A stretch of DNA of 64,000 bases from Bog-473 sp963750075 (GCA_963750075.1 CAVVPG010000006.1:62001-126000); one strand, 5' to 3'. Positions 1 to 10,652 are shown, counted from the stretch's first letter. A program made the numbers and translations. Notes: a model not told the origin generated them from the letters alone.

Positions 1-609
1 AGAGGCGCAGGTAGGGCTCGTACCCGCCGCACGAGCGCAGCAGCATGACCAGGCCGCTGTCGAACACCTCGTCGAAGGCCACGGTGGCCAGCTGGCGGGC
101 CACGACGTCGGTGCGTTCCAGGCAGCGGCCGAGGGTGAAGAAGAGCCAGGTCTGATCCCGGCTCATCATGGTGTCGGCGAGGCCCATCATCCCGGCACAC
201 TGGGTCTTGACGAACGAGAGGTAGAAGGCCGGGCCCGCACGGCGTGCGGCCTCCCACTGCACCGGCAGCTCGGCCCAGGTCGCGTTGATGTGCTCCCAGA
301 ACTCCACTGGCACGACGTGGCGCACCGCGCGGGTGTTCTCGCGCGCCGCCGCCAGCGCCCCCGCGATGGACGAGCGGCTGTCGGGGTCGGTGGCCAGTCG
401 CTCCGTCGCCTGCCACAGGGTCTCGTTCCCCGAGTCGGGCAGGCCCATCACGGCAAGGAGGCGGCGGGCGGCGTGGGACCCCTCGACGTCGCTCTGCTCG
501 AGCGCCTGGTACACCGAAACGTCGAGGATGCGCGCCGTCCCCTCGGCCCGTTCCACGTAGCGGCCCACCCAGAAGATCGACTCGGCGACGCGGCTCAGCA
601 GGGCGCGCG

Positions 610-613
<4 letters not shown>
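1..613 (-). CDS. Alpha-E domain protein (3' end cut by window edge)
   Basis: The N-terminus reads LLSRVAESIFWVGRYVERAE, the hallmark of the alpha-E (DUF403) family of helical proteins. The frame stays open to the window edge, where SGLVMLLRS resembles the C-terminal part of the family. The GTG start at 613 overlaps the stop of the upstream ATP-grasp gene as GTGA, so the two are translationally coupled. Alpha-E proteins are usually encoded beside or fused to circularly permuted ATP-grasp ligases and are thought to act with them in making or modifying a peptide. The substrate is unknown. The C-terminal end is missing. Confidence 0.88.
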
Positions 614-2223
<1,610 letters not shown>

Positions 2224-2294
2224 GGGTCTCAGGGTGCCAGGCCTGTGTTTCGACCCGGTTTCGCGGCGGAGAAATGCCGGTGACGGGCCGGGTG

Positions 2295-3290
2295 TTACCC
2301 GATGAGGCCCAGCTCCTGGACGTCGTTGCGCTCGGCCAGCAGCTCGTCGGTGGTGACCTTGATGCGCTCCTGAGCGAACTCGTCGTGGGTGAAACCCTCC
2401 GCGACGGACCAGCCGCCCTTGCCGTCGGACAGGACGGGGAAGCCGAACTGGAGGCCCTCGGGCGCCCCGTACTGCCCCGTGCTGGCCACGGCGATCGAGA
2501 ACGCGTCACCGGCGGGCGTCTCGGAGCGCAGGCTGACCACGGTGTCGATCGCCGCCGCCGCGGCCGAGGCGGCCGAGGACGAGCCCCGGGCGTCGATGAT
2601 GGCCGCCCCGCGCTTCTGCACCGTCGTGATGAAGTCCCCGCGCAGCCAGTCGTCGTCCCCGATCACCGCGGCGGCCGGCTTCCCGCCGATGCGGGCGTTG
2701 GCGAAGTCGGGGAACTGGGTGGCCGAGTGGTTGCCCCAGATGGCCAGGTTGGTGACGTCGGCCACCGGCGCGCCCGACTTGGCGGCGAGCTGGGCCTTGG
2801 CCCGGTTCTCGTCCAGGCGGGTCATGGCGAACCAGCGGTCGGCCGGGACCTCGGGCGCGTTGGACCGCGCGATGAGGCAATTCGTGTTGCAGGGGTTGCC
2901 GACCACGAGGATGCGCACGTCGGAGGCGGCGTTCTCGGCGATGGCCCGGCCCTGGGGCTTGAAGATACCGCCGTTGACGCTGAGGAGGTCGCCGCGCTCC
3001 ATGCCGGCCTTGCGGGGCACCGAGCCGACGAGCAGCGCCCACGACGTGCCGTCGAAGGCGGTCTTCAGGTCCGAGGTCGCGAAGATGTCGCGCACGAGGG
3101 GGAAGGCGCAGTCGTCGATCTCCATGACGACGCCCTCGAGCACGCGCATGGCGGGCTCGATCTCGAGCAGCCGCAGCACGATCGGCTGGTCCTCGCCGAG
3201 GAGCTGGCCCGACGCGATGCGGAACAGGATGGAGTAGCCGATCTGGCCGCCGGCGCCGGTGACGGTCACGTGGACGGGGGTCTTCGCCAT
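2295..3290 (-). CDS. mdh: Malate dehydrogenase
   Basis: The protein interconverts malate and oxaloacetate with NAD in the TCA cycle, in the cytoplasm. Its 331 residues are the usual length for the actinobacterial type. The N-terminal Rossmann motif VTGAGGQIGYSILFRIASG (about residues 9-27), the substrate arginine segment TRLDENRAKAQLA and the catalytic-histidine segment IWGNHSATQFPDF are all present. An AAAGGA stretch precedes the ATG. The gene starts 19 nt after the icd stop on the same strand, so icd and mdh probably form one transcript of consecutive TCA functions. Confidence 0.97.
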   Translation of the reverse strand: MAKTPVHVTVTGAGGQIGYSILFRIASGQLLGEDQPIVLRLLEIEPAMRVLEGVVMEIDDCAFPLVRDIFATSDLKTAFDGTSWALLVGSVPRKAGMERGDLLSVNGGIFKPQGRAIAENAASDVRILVVGNPCNTNCLIARSNAPEVPADRWFAMTRLDENRAKAQLAAKSGAPVADVTNLAIWGNHSATQFPDFANARIGGKPAAAVIGDDDWLRGDFITTVQKRGAAIIDARGSSSAASAAAAAIDTVVSLRSETPAGDAFSIAVASTGQYGAPEGLQFGFPVLSDGKGGWSVAEGFTHDEFAQERIKVTTDELLAERNDVQELGLIG

Positions 3291-3309
3291 GGGGAGGTGG
3301 TCCTTTCTG

Positions 3310-4506
3310 CTACAGGCGGTCGACGATGGCGGCGGCGAACTCCGAGCACTTGACCTCGGTGGCGCCCTCCATCAGGCGGGCGAAGTCGTAGGTCACGACC
3401 TTGTCCGCGATGGTCGCCTCGAGCGCGTGCACGATGTCGGACGCCGCGTCGTTCCAGCCGATGTGCTCGTACATCAGCACGCCCGAGAGCAGCACCGACC
3501 CGGGGTTCACCTTGTCCTGCCCGGCGTACTTGGGCGCCGTGCCGTGCGTCGCCTCGAAGATGCCGTGGCCGGTGACGTAGTTGATGTTGGCCCCCGGCGC
3601 GATCCCGATGCCGCCCACCTGGGCGGCCAGGGCATCGGAGAGGTAGTCGCCGTTGAGGTTCGTGGTGGCGATGACGTCGAAGTCCGAGGGCCGGGTCAGC
3701 ACCTGCTGCAGCGTGATGTCGGCGATGGTGTCCTTGACGAGCAGCTTGTCGCCGGGCTCACCCCCGCAGTCGTCCCAGCCGACGGCGACGTCGGCGAACT
3801 CCTCGCGCACCAGCTCGTAGCCCCACTCGCGGAACGCGCCTTCGGTGAACTTCATGATGTTGCCCTTGTGCACGAGCGTCACCGAGCGCCGCTTGCGGTC
3901 GAGCGCGTAGTTGATGGCGGCGCGGATCAGGCGCTTCGAGCCCATCTCCGAGACCGGCTTGATCCCGATGCCCGAGCCGTCCCGGATGGGCCAGCCCATC
4001 TCCTCGCGCAGGTACGCGGTCAGCTTGTCGGCCTCGGGCGTGCCCGCCTGCACCTCGTAGCCGGCGTACACGTCCTCGGTGTTCTCCCGGAAGATGACCA
4101 TGTCGACCAGCTCGGGGTGCAGCACCGGCGAGGGGACGCCCGCGAACCAGCGCACCGGGCGCAGGCACACATAGAGGTCGAGGATCTGGCGCAACGCCAC
4201 GTTGAGGGAGCGGATGCCGCCCCCGATCGGCGTGGTGAGCGGGCCCTTGATGCCGATGAGGTGGCTGCGGAACGTCTCGACCGTCTCGTCGGGCAGCCAG
4301 CTGCCGACCTCGTCGAAGGCCTTCTGCCCGGCCAGGACCTCCTTCCAGGCGACGGTGCGGCCGTGCTTGGCGGCGGCGGCATCGAGGACCAGCTTGGCGG
4401 CGGGCCAGATGTCGACGCCGGTGCCGTCGCCCTCGATGAAGGGGATGATGGGCTCGTCGGGGACGACCAGGGTGCCGTCGTCGCCCATGCGGATGCGATC
4501 TGCCAT
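3310..4506 (-). CDS. icd: NADP-dependent isocitrate dehydrogenase
   Basis: The protein oxidatively decarboxylates isocitrate to 2-oxoglutarate. It is the E. coli-like type: IPFIEGDGTGVDIWPAA at the N-terminus, a phosphoserine/substrate-loop region GPLTTPIGGGIRSLNVALRQ, VHKGNIMKFTEGAFREW in the middle, and GTAPKYAGQDKVNPGSVLL near the C-terminus. The open frame continues further upstream, but that part is arginine-rich shadow of the next gene. The ATG at 4506 (MADRIRMGDDG) gives a normal 398 residues. It is followed by mdh 19 nt downstream. Confidence 0.95.
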   Translation of the reverse strand: MADRIRMGDDGTLVVPDEPIIPFIEGDGTGVDIWPAAKLVLDAAAAKHGRTVAWKEVLAGQKAFDEVGSWLPDETVETFRSHLIGIKGPLTTPIGGGIRSLNVALRQILDLYVCLRPVRWFAGVPSPVLHPELVDMVIFRENTEDVYAGYEVQAGTPEADKLTAYLREEMGWPIRDGSGIGIKPVSEMGSKRLIRAAINYALDRKRRSVTLVHKGNIMKFTEGAFREWGYELVREEFADVAVGWDDCGGEPGDKLLVKDTIADITLQQVLTRPSDFDVIATTNLNGDYLSDALAAQVGGIGIAPGANINYVTGHGIFEATHGTAPKYAGQDKVNPGSVLLSGVLMYEHIGWNDAASDIVHALEATIADKVVTYDFARLMEGATEVKCSEFAAAIVDRL

Positions 4507-4592
4507 GGAGGCGATGCTAGGGGCCTGGCCAGCGGGTTCCCAATCGAGAAGTTGGCGTGGTCGGCCGGCTGCCCGGTGGCCGGGCCGCGGCC

Positions 4593-5153
4593 TCAGCGGC
4601 CCAGTAGCCCGGCGAGGCGGGTGTACTGGGTGGCCTCCGGGCCGAGGATCTCGCCCACCCAGTACAGCGTCCGCGTGGCGTCGACCTCGGTGCCCCATCG
4701 GAGGATCTCCTCGATGTCGAGCCAGTCCTTGGGGCGGTCGAAGATGGCCTTGCAGACGATGAGATGCTCGGGGGCGAGGATCGGGATGTCCACCGGGCCG
4801 AAGCGGACGACGCGGGCGCGTTCGGCCATTTCGAGGTGCAGGTCCATCGTGGCGAAGAACACGTCGAGGTAGGAGCCCTCCCAGTCGAGCCTGGCCTGCC
4901 CGTCGCGGGCGATGGCGGCCCGATCTTCTCGGGTGACCGCGACGCCGAGCCCGCCCAGCAACCCGAGGACGGGCTCGGCGGCCCTCGGGGGCAGGGTCAC
5001 ATTCAGGTCGATGTCGGTGGTCGCCCGGGGATTGCGGTACCAGGCCAGGGCGATGGCCCCCCCGAACTGGTGCGCCACGCCGGCGGAATCGAGCATCTCG
5101 TGGAGCGAGACGATCTGGGGGGCGAGATCGCTCAGCTCCTCGGTGCTGCTCAC
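4593..5153 (-). CDS. AbiEii-like nucleotidyltransferase (toxin-like)
   Basis: The 186-residue protein carries a minimal nucleotidyltransferase signature, GGAIALAWYRNPRATTDIDL (about residues 31-50), with the GG and the D-x-D metal-binding pair. This places it in the AbiEii/MNT-type superfamily, whose members are toxins that transfer nucleotides to RNA or phosphate acceptors. The start overlaps the stop of the upstream gene as ATGA, so the pair is translationally coupled, a common toxin-antitoxin layout. The toxin role is inference; a housekeeping nucleotidyltransferase is possible. Confidence 0.75.
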   Translation of the reverse strand: MSSTEELSDLAPQIVSLHEMLDSAGVAHQFGGAIALAWYRNPRATTDIDLNVTLPPRAAEPVLGLLGGLGVAVTREDRAAIARDGQARLDWEGSYLDVFFATMDLHLEMAERARVVRFGPVDIPILAPEHLIVCKAIFDRPKDWLDIEEILRWGTEVDATRTLYWVGEILGPEATQYTRLAGLLGR

Positions 5154-5638
5154 GGAGGAGCCGTCCTGGCGATCCGTTCCGCCCGAAGACGGGCGAGCGG
5201 CGGGAATCGCAGCGGCGCCGGGGTTCGGGCGGGACCGAACGGCTTGACCATCGCAGCGAAACGGAGAAGGCCGATCAGGGCGTCGCCGGGATCCCGGCGG
5301 GTGGCGGGCGGGCGCACCCGATCCAGCGAACGGGCCATCCGGCGGGAGGCTTCGACGAACCGCAGCGTCTCGGGGCGCTGGTGCCCGGGGCTGTCGTTCG
5401 GGTCCACCCCCACCTCAGCGGATCGGGCATGAGGCTGTCGCGTGGCAGCGGCTCGTGCGGCGGAGGCACGCACTGCCTCGACGTCGAAGGGTCGGCTCGC
5501 CCGCCCATGGGCCGCAGCCAGGACCTCGTCACTGAGCTCGCCGAAGTTGGCCAGCGAACGGGCACGGGGGCCTTTGGGGGTGTGGACCGACTCGCGGATC
5601 TCGAAACGGCCCCGGGGGCGGGTCACGACGTACGCCAT
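5150..5638 (-). CDS. Small protein upstream of nucleotidyltransferase, antitoxin-like partner
   Basis: I do not recognise a named domain. The 162-residue, arginine-rich protein begins MAYVVTRPRGRFEIRESVHT, a sequence that looks like a short basic beta-strand region and continues into alanine/arginine-rich helices. The frame could start at GTG 5644, but ATG 5638 fits better because a -10-like TATACT lies 8 nt before it and no Shine-Dalgarno sequence is visible. The gene overlaps the nucleotidyltransferase gene by ATGA. First position in the pair, small size and basic character suit an antitoxin or autoregulator, but this is inference from context. Confidence 0.6.
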   Translation of the reverse strand: MAYVVTRPRGRFEIRESVHTPKGPRARSLANFGELSDEVLAAAHGRASRPFDVEAVRASAARAAATRQPHARSAEVGVDPNDSPGHQRPETLRFVEASRRMARSLDRVRPPATRRDPGDALIGLLRFAAMVKPFGPARTPAPLRFPPLARLRAERIARTAPP

Positions 5639-5671
5639 ACCCACTAAGTATACCCACTACTCGACCCACTA
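5639..5671 (-). promoter_or_regulatory. Probable leaderless promoter with three 8-nt direct repeats
   Basis: On the minus strand a TATACT hexamer (5647-5652) sits 8 nt before the ATG at 5638, and there is no ribosome-binding site, which suggests a leaderless transcript. The octamer TAGTGGGT occurs three times (plus-strand ACCCACTA at 5639, 5652 and 5664), 13 and 12 nt apart, flanking and overlapping the -10. Such repeats suit binding by an autoregulator encoded in the operon. I saw no good -35. Confidence 0.5.
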
Positions 5672-5813
5672 TGTGCGGTGTCCCGGTCGTCCTTGCGTCC
5701 CCGGCCAGGTTCAACGCCCGCGGGTGGTGCCACCACGAACGGATCTTGCAGGGTGGCTCCCTTGGTAACCCCCGTTGGCAGGGGCAAGCTTGCCGTGACG
5801 GGAGGGACATTCC

Positions 5814-8234
5814 GTGGGAGCAGTCAGGCTGGTCTTCAACGCCGGGTTACGCCGCCGCTGGCGGTCCTGGCTGGCCATCGCCCTGCTCATCAGCGTCGTC
5901 GGCGGCCTGGTGCTGGCCGCCGCGGCCGCGGGCCGGCGGACGGAGAACGCGTTCCCACGGTTCGTGTCGGCGCACGGGTTCGACAGCATCGTCTACGCCA
6001 CCAGGCCGGTGCCGGCGGTGGCCCATCTGCGCGGGGTCGCCTCGGCCACGGAGATCATCTTCCCCGACGCGGGCAATCCGACGTGCGGCGACTGCGCACA
6101 ACCGATCAACCCCACCAACTTCGGCGTGGCGGTCGTGCCGGGCCGGGGCAGGTCGCCCTTCACGCTCGTCTCCGGCCAGCTGCCCGACCCGTCGAAACCC
6201 GACCAGGTGCTCGCATCGTCCACGTTGCAACAGGACTACGGCGTGCACGTCGGTACCGTGATCCACGTCCCGTTCGAAGCACCCTCACAGGCCGCCGATT
6301 ACAACAACCCCAATACGGGGCTTCCCGACCCGCACGGTCCACACCTCGCCCTGCAGGTGGTCGGGATCGAAGCCAGCGAGGTCGAATTCCCCAGCGGAAC
6401 CACCCCCATCTACCTCCTCTACGCCGGCCCGGGGTTCGCGCGCTCGGTGCTCCCGCACACGGCGTTGCAATACCAGTACTTCGTCCGCCTTCGCAATGGT
6501 GCGGCCGGCATCCCCCAGTTCGACGAACAAGCCAACAAACTGAACCTGGGCATGGGCACGGTCGGCGCCTCGAGCGAGGACGGCACCGCCGCCACGATCC
6601 AGGCGTCCATCCACCCCCAGGCCGTCGGGTGGTGGGTCCTCGCCGCGCTCGCCGCGCTCGTCGGGCTGGCGGTCGTCGGCCAGGCCCTGGCCCGCCAGAG
6701 CGCCGTCGAGAGCGAGGACCATCCGACCCTCGTCGCCGTCGGCATGTCCGGCCAGGAGCTCTTCGCACTCGACATGGCACGGAACCTGGTTGTGGGCCTC
6801 GGCGGCGCCGTGGGCGCTGTCCTGATCGCCACGGCGTTGTCCCCCATCGCGCCCCTCGGTGAGGCACGACTGGCCGAGGACTCCACCGGAATCGCGTTCG
6901 ACTCGTTCGTGCTCCTGCTCGGAGCGCTGGCCACCGTGGTGGTGGTCCTCGCGCTCGGCATCTGGCCGGCTTGGCGGGCGGCGCGCACCCGGCGGATGGA
7001 CGAACGGGCCGGCACGTCCCGACCTTCTGCGATGGTGCGGCGGCTGGTCACCCTGGGCGCGCCGCCGACCGCGGTGATCGGCGTCCGCAACGCCCTGGAG
7101 CGCCGCTCCGGTGGGTCTGCCGTTCCCCTCGGCTCCGCACTCCTGGGCATGGTGCTGGCGGTCATCGCGTTGTGCGCCACGGGGGTCTTCGGCGCCAGCC
7201 TGACCCACCTGACGGCGACACCCCGGCTCTATGGAGACCCCCAGCAGCTCAGCTTCATGCCGCCGAACCCCGCCCTGCTCGCCAGCCTGGAGCACAACCC
7301 GGCCGTCACCGCTATCACCGAGGGAACAGGCGCCGGGGAGCTAGACGTCAAGGGGAAGATCGTCGGCGCCATCGACGGGACGTCGGTCAAGGGTCCCCTG
7401 CTCTTCTCGGCGGTGGCCGGGAATCTTCCGGTCGCCGACGACCAGATCGGGCTCGGCCTCTCGACCATGCACCAGCTGGGCGCGCGTATCGGGTCGGTCG
7501 TGGACATCACGTTCACCACCCATTCCGGTGCCCCGCGCACCGAGCCGTACCGGGTGGTCTCCCAGATCTCGTTCCCGCAGTACGGGGGGTTCGTGAGCCT
7601 CGGCACGGGGATCCTGCTGACGACGGCCGGCCTCGTCCACGTCGCCTGTCCTCCGGGTCCCCAGCTCGCGCTGTGCCGGCAGAAGGTGGCCAACCTCGGC
7701 AGCGGTGGGGTCAGGGTGAGCTTCGTGCCGGGTAGGCGCGGGAAGGTGGCGCTGGACCGCTACCTGGCGGCGTACCCCTCGATCACCTCGGGGCCCCTCG
7801 CCCCGACCTCCCTGGTCAACTTCGGCGAGGCGGTCAACTTCCCGCTCATCTTCGGGGCGATGCTGGCCGTGTTCGGTGCCGCGACGCTGGCGCACCTGCT
7901 GGTGGTGAGCGTGTCCCGCCGCCGTCGGGAGGTCGGGCTCTTGAAGGTCCTGGGCTTCGTCAACCGCCAGGTCGTCTCGTCCGTCTCGTGGCAGGCCACC
8001 ACGTTGGCCCTGGTGGGAGTCGTGGTCGGTGTCCCGCTGGGGCTGGTCGTCGGCCGGGGGGTGTGGGACACCTTCGCCAACAACCTGGGGACGGTCCCGG
8101 TCACCGTCGTGCCGTGGCTGCTCACTGCGGCGATCGCCGCCGGAGTCCTCGTGGGCGCCAACGTCATCGCGATCGTCCCGGCGTTGCTGGCGGCTCGTTC
8201 GAAGCCGGGGGACCTCCTGCGACCTCTCGACTGA
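5814..8234 (+). CDS. FtsX-like ABC transporter permease
   Basis: The 806-residue membrane protein has the FtsX/MacB permease layout: an N-terminal membrane helix (about residues 16-40), a large extracellular domain, a block of three helices (about 265-390), a second helix and extracellular domain (about 440-665), and a C-terminal block ending with VSRRRREVGLLKVLGF, the cytoplasmic coupling segment of the family, followed by two helices. It starts with GTG 5814 behind GGGAGGGA. Such permeases need an ATP-binding partner for lipid, lipoprotein or peptide handling, but no ABC ATPase gene lies next to it. Substrate unknown. Confidence 0.88.
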   Translation: MGAVRLVFNAGLRRRWRSWLAIALLISVVGGLVLAAAAAGRRTENAFPRFVSAHGFDSIVYATRPVPAVAHLRGVASATEIIFPDAGNPTCGDCAQPINPTNFGVAVVPGRGRSPFTLVSGQLPDPSKPDQVLASSTLQQDYGVHVGTVIHVPFEAPSQAADYNNPNTGLPDPHGPHLALQVVGIEASEVEFPSGTTPIYLLYAGPGFARSVLPHTALQYQYFVRLRNGAAGIPQFDEQANKLNLGMGTVGASSEDGTAATIQASIHPQAVGWWVLAALAALVGLAVVGQALARQSAVESEDHPTLVAVGMSGQELFALDMARNLVVGLGGAVGAVLIATALSPIAPLGEARLAEDSTGIAFDSFVLLLGALATVVVVLALGIWPAWRAARTRRMDERAGTSRPSAMVRRLVTLGAPPTAVIGVRNALERRSGGSAVPLGSALLGMVLAVIALCATGVFGASLTHLTATPRLYGDPQQLSFMPPNPALLASLEHNPAVTAITEGTGAGELDVKGKIVGAIDGTSVKGPLLFSAVAGNLPVADDQIGLGLSTMHQLGARIGSVVDITFTTHSGAPRTEPYRVVSQISFPQYGGFVSLGTGILLTTAGLVHVACPPGPQLALCRQKVANLGSGGVRVSFVPGRRGKVALDRYLAAYPSITSGPLAPTSLVNFGEAVNFPLIFGAMLAVFGAATLAHLLVVSVSRRRREVGLLKVLGFVNRQVVSSVSWQATTLALVGVVVGVPLGLVVGRGVWDTFANNLGTVPVTVVPWLLTAAIAAGVLVGANVIAIVPALLAARSKPGDLLRPLD

Positions 8235-8381
8235 ATGCCGTGGGACACCGTGCACTCTCGCGACTGCGCTCGCCCCGATACCTCGGAGAGCAACACGGTC
8301 GTGGACGAGGCCGGCCACGCCGCCCCGCGCCGGCGCACCTCAACCAAGCGCTCTTCGGCCTGGCCGACGTGCTGGCCGGGC

Positions 8382-8756
8382 TCAGCGTCTCGCCCGCGAC
8401 CTCGTCCGCTTGGGCTCGGGCTCGGAAACGGCGCGGGTTCGGGCTCGGGCCGGGGCTGAGGCCGAGTCGACGGAAGGGTCCCGCGGCGCCACCTTGTCGG
8501 GGTGCTGCCGCGCCAATTTCGCCTCTGCCCGCTCCAGCATGTCCTCGGTCTGCCGGAGCTGTGACTCGGCCACCAGCAGCTGAGCATGCAGGCCGGCGAT
8601 CTGCGTATCGAGCTGGTTCCTGAGCACCTGGAGCGTCAGACGACCGGCCACGAGATGCTCGAAGGCGATCTCGCGTTCGGTCTCAGCGGGCTGAGTGGAC
8701 GAGGTGGCCGGCGCCGATGTGGCGGGGACCGTGGGGGTGGTACTGGTCGTCGTCAT
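8382..8756 (-). CDS. Small coiled-coil protein of unknown function
   Basis: The 124-residue protein has a Thr/Ser/Pro-rich N-terminus, a central heptad-like helical stretch (about residues 28-90, rich in Leu, Glu, Gln and Ala, with LQVLRNQLDTQIAGLHAQLL) and a basic Arg/Ala tail. No signal peptide or membrane segment is visible. It begins 10 nt after the stop of the Pro/Tyr-rich gene upstream, so the two are probably co-transcribed. I do not recognise a family. The coiled coil suggests oligomerisation or a scaffold role. Confidence 0.6.
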   Translation of the reverse strand: MTTTSTTPTVPATSAPATSSTQPAETEREIAFEHLVAGRLTLQVLRNQLDTQIAGLHAQLLVAESQLRQTEDMLERAEAKLARQHPDKVAPRDPSVDSASAPARARTRAVSEPEPKRTRSRARR

Positions 8757-8766
8757 GGCCGTCCGC

Positions 8767-9219
8767 TCACAATCCGAGGAACGAACCGAGGTCGCTGATC
8801 ACGCTGCCCGCGCCGCCGGTCACGGCGCCCAAGAGCCCGTTGACGACGCTGCCGAGGCCTCCGCCCGAGGAGCTCGACGAGCTCGAGCCGGTGGTGCCGG
8901 TCGGCGTGGTCGTGGCCCCGCCAGTCGTCGGCGTGGCCGTGGAGGCGGGCTGGGCCGCTTGGGCCGCTTGGGCCGCCGCTCCCCCGCATCCGCATCCGCG
9001 ACAACCGCATCCGGGGCTCGCCGTTGCCATGGGCGGGTAGATCACGGTCGCCGGGTACGGCGGATAGGGCGGGAACGGCGGGTAGGGCGCCGGTGCCGGA
9101 TAGGGCGCCGCCGCCGGGTACGGCGCCGCGGCGGCGTAGGGCGGATAGGGAGCGTTGGGCGCCTCCACCTGCTCGTAGGCGACACCGGCCGGCTGGGTAG
9201 CTGTGTCAACGGTGGTCAT
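8767..9219 (-). CDS. Pro/Tyr/Ala-rich low-complexity protein with Cys cluster
   Basis: The 150-residue protein is built from low-complexity blocks: a PYPPYAAAAPYPAAAPYP-type tract (about residues 24-60), a short cysteine cluster GCGCRGCGCGG (about 70-80), Thr/Ser stretches, and a Gly/Val/Leu C-terminus GLLGAVTGGAGSVISDLG that could be an amphipathic helix. The start has a GAGAGGGG Shine-Dalgarno-like stretch before the ATG. There is no signal peptide. I do not recognise a family; the composition recalls scaffold or surface-coat proteins, but function is unknown. Confidence 0.6.
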   Translation of the reverse strand: MTTVDTATQPAGVAYEQVEAPNAPYPPYAAAAPYPAAAPYPAPAPYPPFPPYPPYPATVIYPPMATASPGCGCRGCGCGGAAAQAAQAAQPASTATPTTGGATTTPTGTTGSSSSSSSGGGLGSVVNGLLGAVTGGAGSVISDLGSFLGL

Positions 9220-9368
9220 GGTTCCCCTCTCTTTCCCCCTCGAGCTCCGTCATAGCAGGCACGATCTTCGGGCGCTCGGGAGCACACCAGGCGTTGTCAC
9301 AAAGTTGTCCCGCGCCAGCCGCAGGGAGCGGCCGGCGTGCCGGTGCAGCGGTCTGCGCCGGTCCCCGT

Positions 9369-10241
9369 CTACGTGATGCTGCTCGGCCCAAGACCGAGCG
9401 CCGCGTAGATCTCGCGCGTCGCGCTCGAGGTGTTGAACGTGTAGAAGTGCAACCCCGGCACGCCGGATTCGAGCAGGCGGGCGCAGAGCTCGGTGGCCAG
9501 CTCCACCCCCTCCTTGCGCACCGCGTCGGCGCCGCCCCGCTCGTCGGCGGCGCGCAGCCGCTCCTCCATCCAGCCGGGTGCGGCCGCGCCCATGCCGCCG
9601 AGGCGGTTCATCGTCGAGATGGACGTGACCGGCAGGATGCCCGGCAGGACGGGCGCGTCGACCCCCCGCTCGTGCAGGTCGGCCATGAGGCCCTCGTACT
9701 CGGAGACCTCGAAGAAGAACTGGGTCACGCCGAAGTCGGCCAGCTCCAGCTTGGCGGCCAGGAAGTCCCGGTCGACGGCCATCTCCCGCGAGCGCGGGTG
9801 CCCGGCCGGGTGGGCCGCCACACCGACGGAGAAGCCGCCGATGGCGCGGGCGAGCTGCACGAGGTCGGCCGCGTAGGCCAGCTCTCCGGGCCCGGCAGCG
9901 GGGTCCTCGGGCGGGTCACCGCCGAGAGCCATGAGGTTCTCCACGCCCGCCTTGCGCAGGGACACCAGGATGTCGGCCAGCTCGAGGCGGGTGTGGGCCA
10001 CGCAGATGAGGTGGGCCATCGGGTTCAGCTTGGTCGTGTGCAGCATGCCCGACACGAGGTCGAAGGTGCGCTGGCGGGACTCGGCTCCGCCCCGGTACGT
10101 CACCGAGACGAAGGAGGGCTCGAGCGGCTGCAACTCGCCGATGGTGCGCGCGAGCGTGGCCAGCTCCTTGTCGTTCTTCGGCGGGAAGAACTCGAAGGAG
10201 TACGTCGGTCCGGCCGCGAGGAGCTCGACGATGCGCGTCAC
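9369..10241 (-). CDS. metF: Methylenetetrahydrofolate reductase
   Basis: The protein reduces 5,10-methylene-THF to 5-methyl-THF for methionine synthesis, using flavin. The N-terminus YSFEFFPPKNDKELATL, FVSVTYRGG with the family's T-Y-R-G-G, HLICVAHTR and ALGGDPP are diagnostic TIM-barrel motifs. The frame extends upstream into the cupin gene, but GTG 10241 gives VTRIVELLAAGP and a normal 290 residues, and overlaps the cupin stop as GTGA. It is the last gene of a one-carbon/purine operon with purN, purH and folD. Confidence 0.94.
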   Translation of the reverse strand: MTRIVELLAAGPTYSFEFFPPKNDKELATLARTIGELQPLEPSFVSVTYRGGAESRQRTFDLVSGMLHTTKLNPMAHLICVAHTRLELADILVSLRKAGVENLMALGGDPPEDPAAGPGELAYAADLVQLARAIGGFSVGVAAHPAGHPRSREMAVDRDFLAAKLELADFGVTQFFFEVSEYEGLMADLHERGVDAPVLPGILPVTSISTMNRLGGMGAAAPGWMEERLRAADERGGADAVRKEGVELATELCARLLESGVPGLHFYTFNTSSATREIYAALGLGPSSIT

Positions 10242-10639
10242 GGCTGCGACACCGCCGTGCCGCCGTCGCCAGCGCCCGCGGCGGCGTCGACCCGGCCGTA
10301 ATCGTCCTCGAGCCGCACGATGTCGTCCTCGCCGAAATAGGTGCCGCGCTGCACCTCGATGAAGACCACGTCGGTGTCCCCCTCGTTGGCGATGCGGTGC
10401 GCGCCCTCCAGGGGGATGTCGATCGACTCCCCCGCCCGCACCGTGATCACGGCACCGTCCAACGTCACCGTGGCGGTGCCCGAGACGATGAACCAGTGCT
10501 CGGCCCGCTTGGCGTGACGCTGGTAGCTCAGCCGCTTCCCCGGGTACACGACGAGGCGCTTGACCTTGTGGTCGGGGGCGTCGTCGTCGAGCACGGTGTA
10601 GTTGCCCCACGGGCGCTCCGAGTATTCCCGCTCGCTCAT
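10238..10639 (-). CDS. Cupin protein, phosphomannose isomerase type II-like
   Basis: The 133-residue protein is a single cupin, like the isolated C-terminal domain of type II mannose-6-phosphate isomerase/mannose-1-phosphate guanylyltransferase. Motifs include RPWGNYTVLDD, the metal-binding RHAKRAEHWFIVSGTA and GESIDIPLEGAHRIAN. ATG 10639 follows AGGAGG. It sits between folD and metF, with a GTGA overlap into metF. A role in mannose or other sugar-phosphate isomerisation is known for the family; why it is in a folate operon is unclear. Confidence 0.85.
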   Translation of the reverse strand: MSEREYSERPWGNYTVLDDDAPDHKVKRLVVYPGKRLSYQRHAKRAEHWFIVSGTATVTLDGAVITVRAGESIDIPLEGAHRIANEGDTDVVFIEVQRGTYFGEDDIVRLEDDYGRVDAAAGAGDGGTAVSQP

Positions 10640-10652
10640 TGCTGGATTCCTC

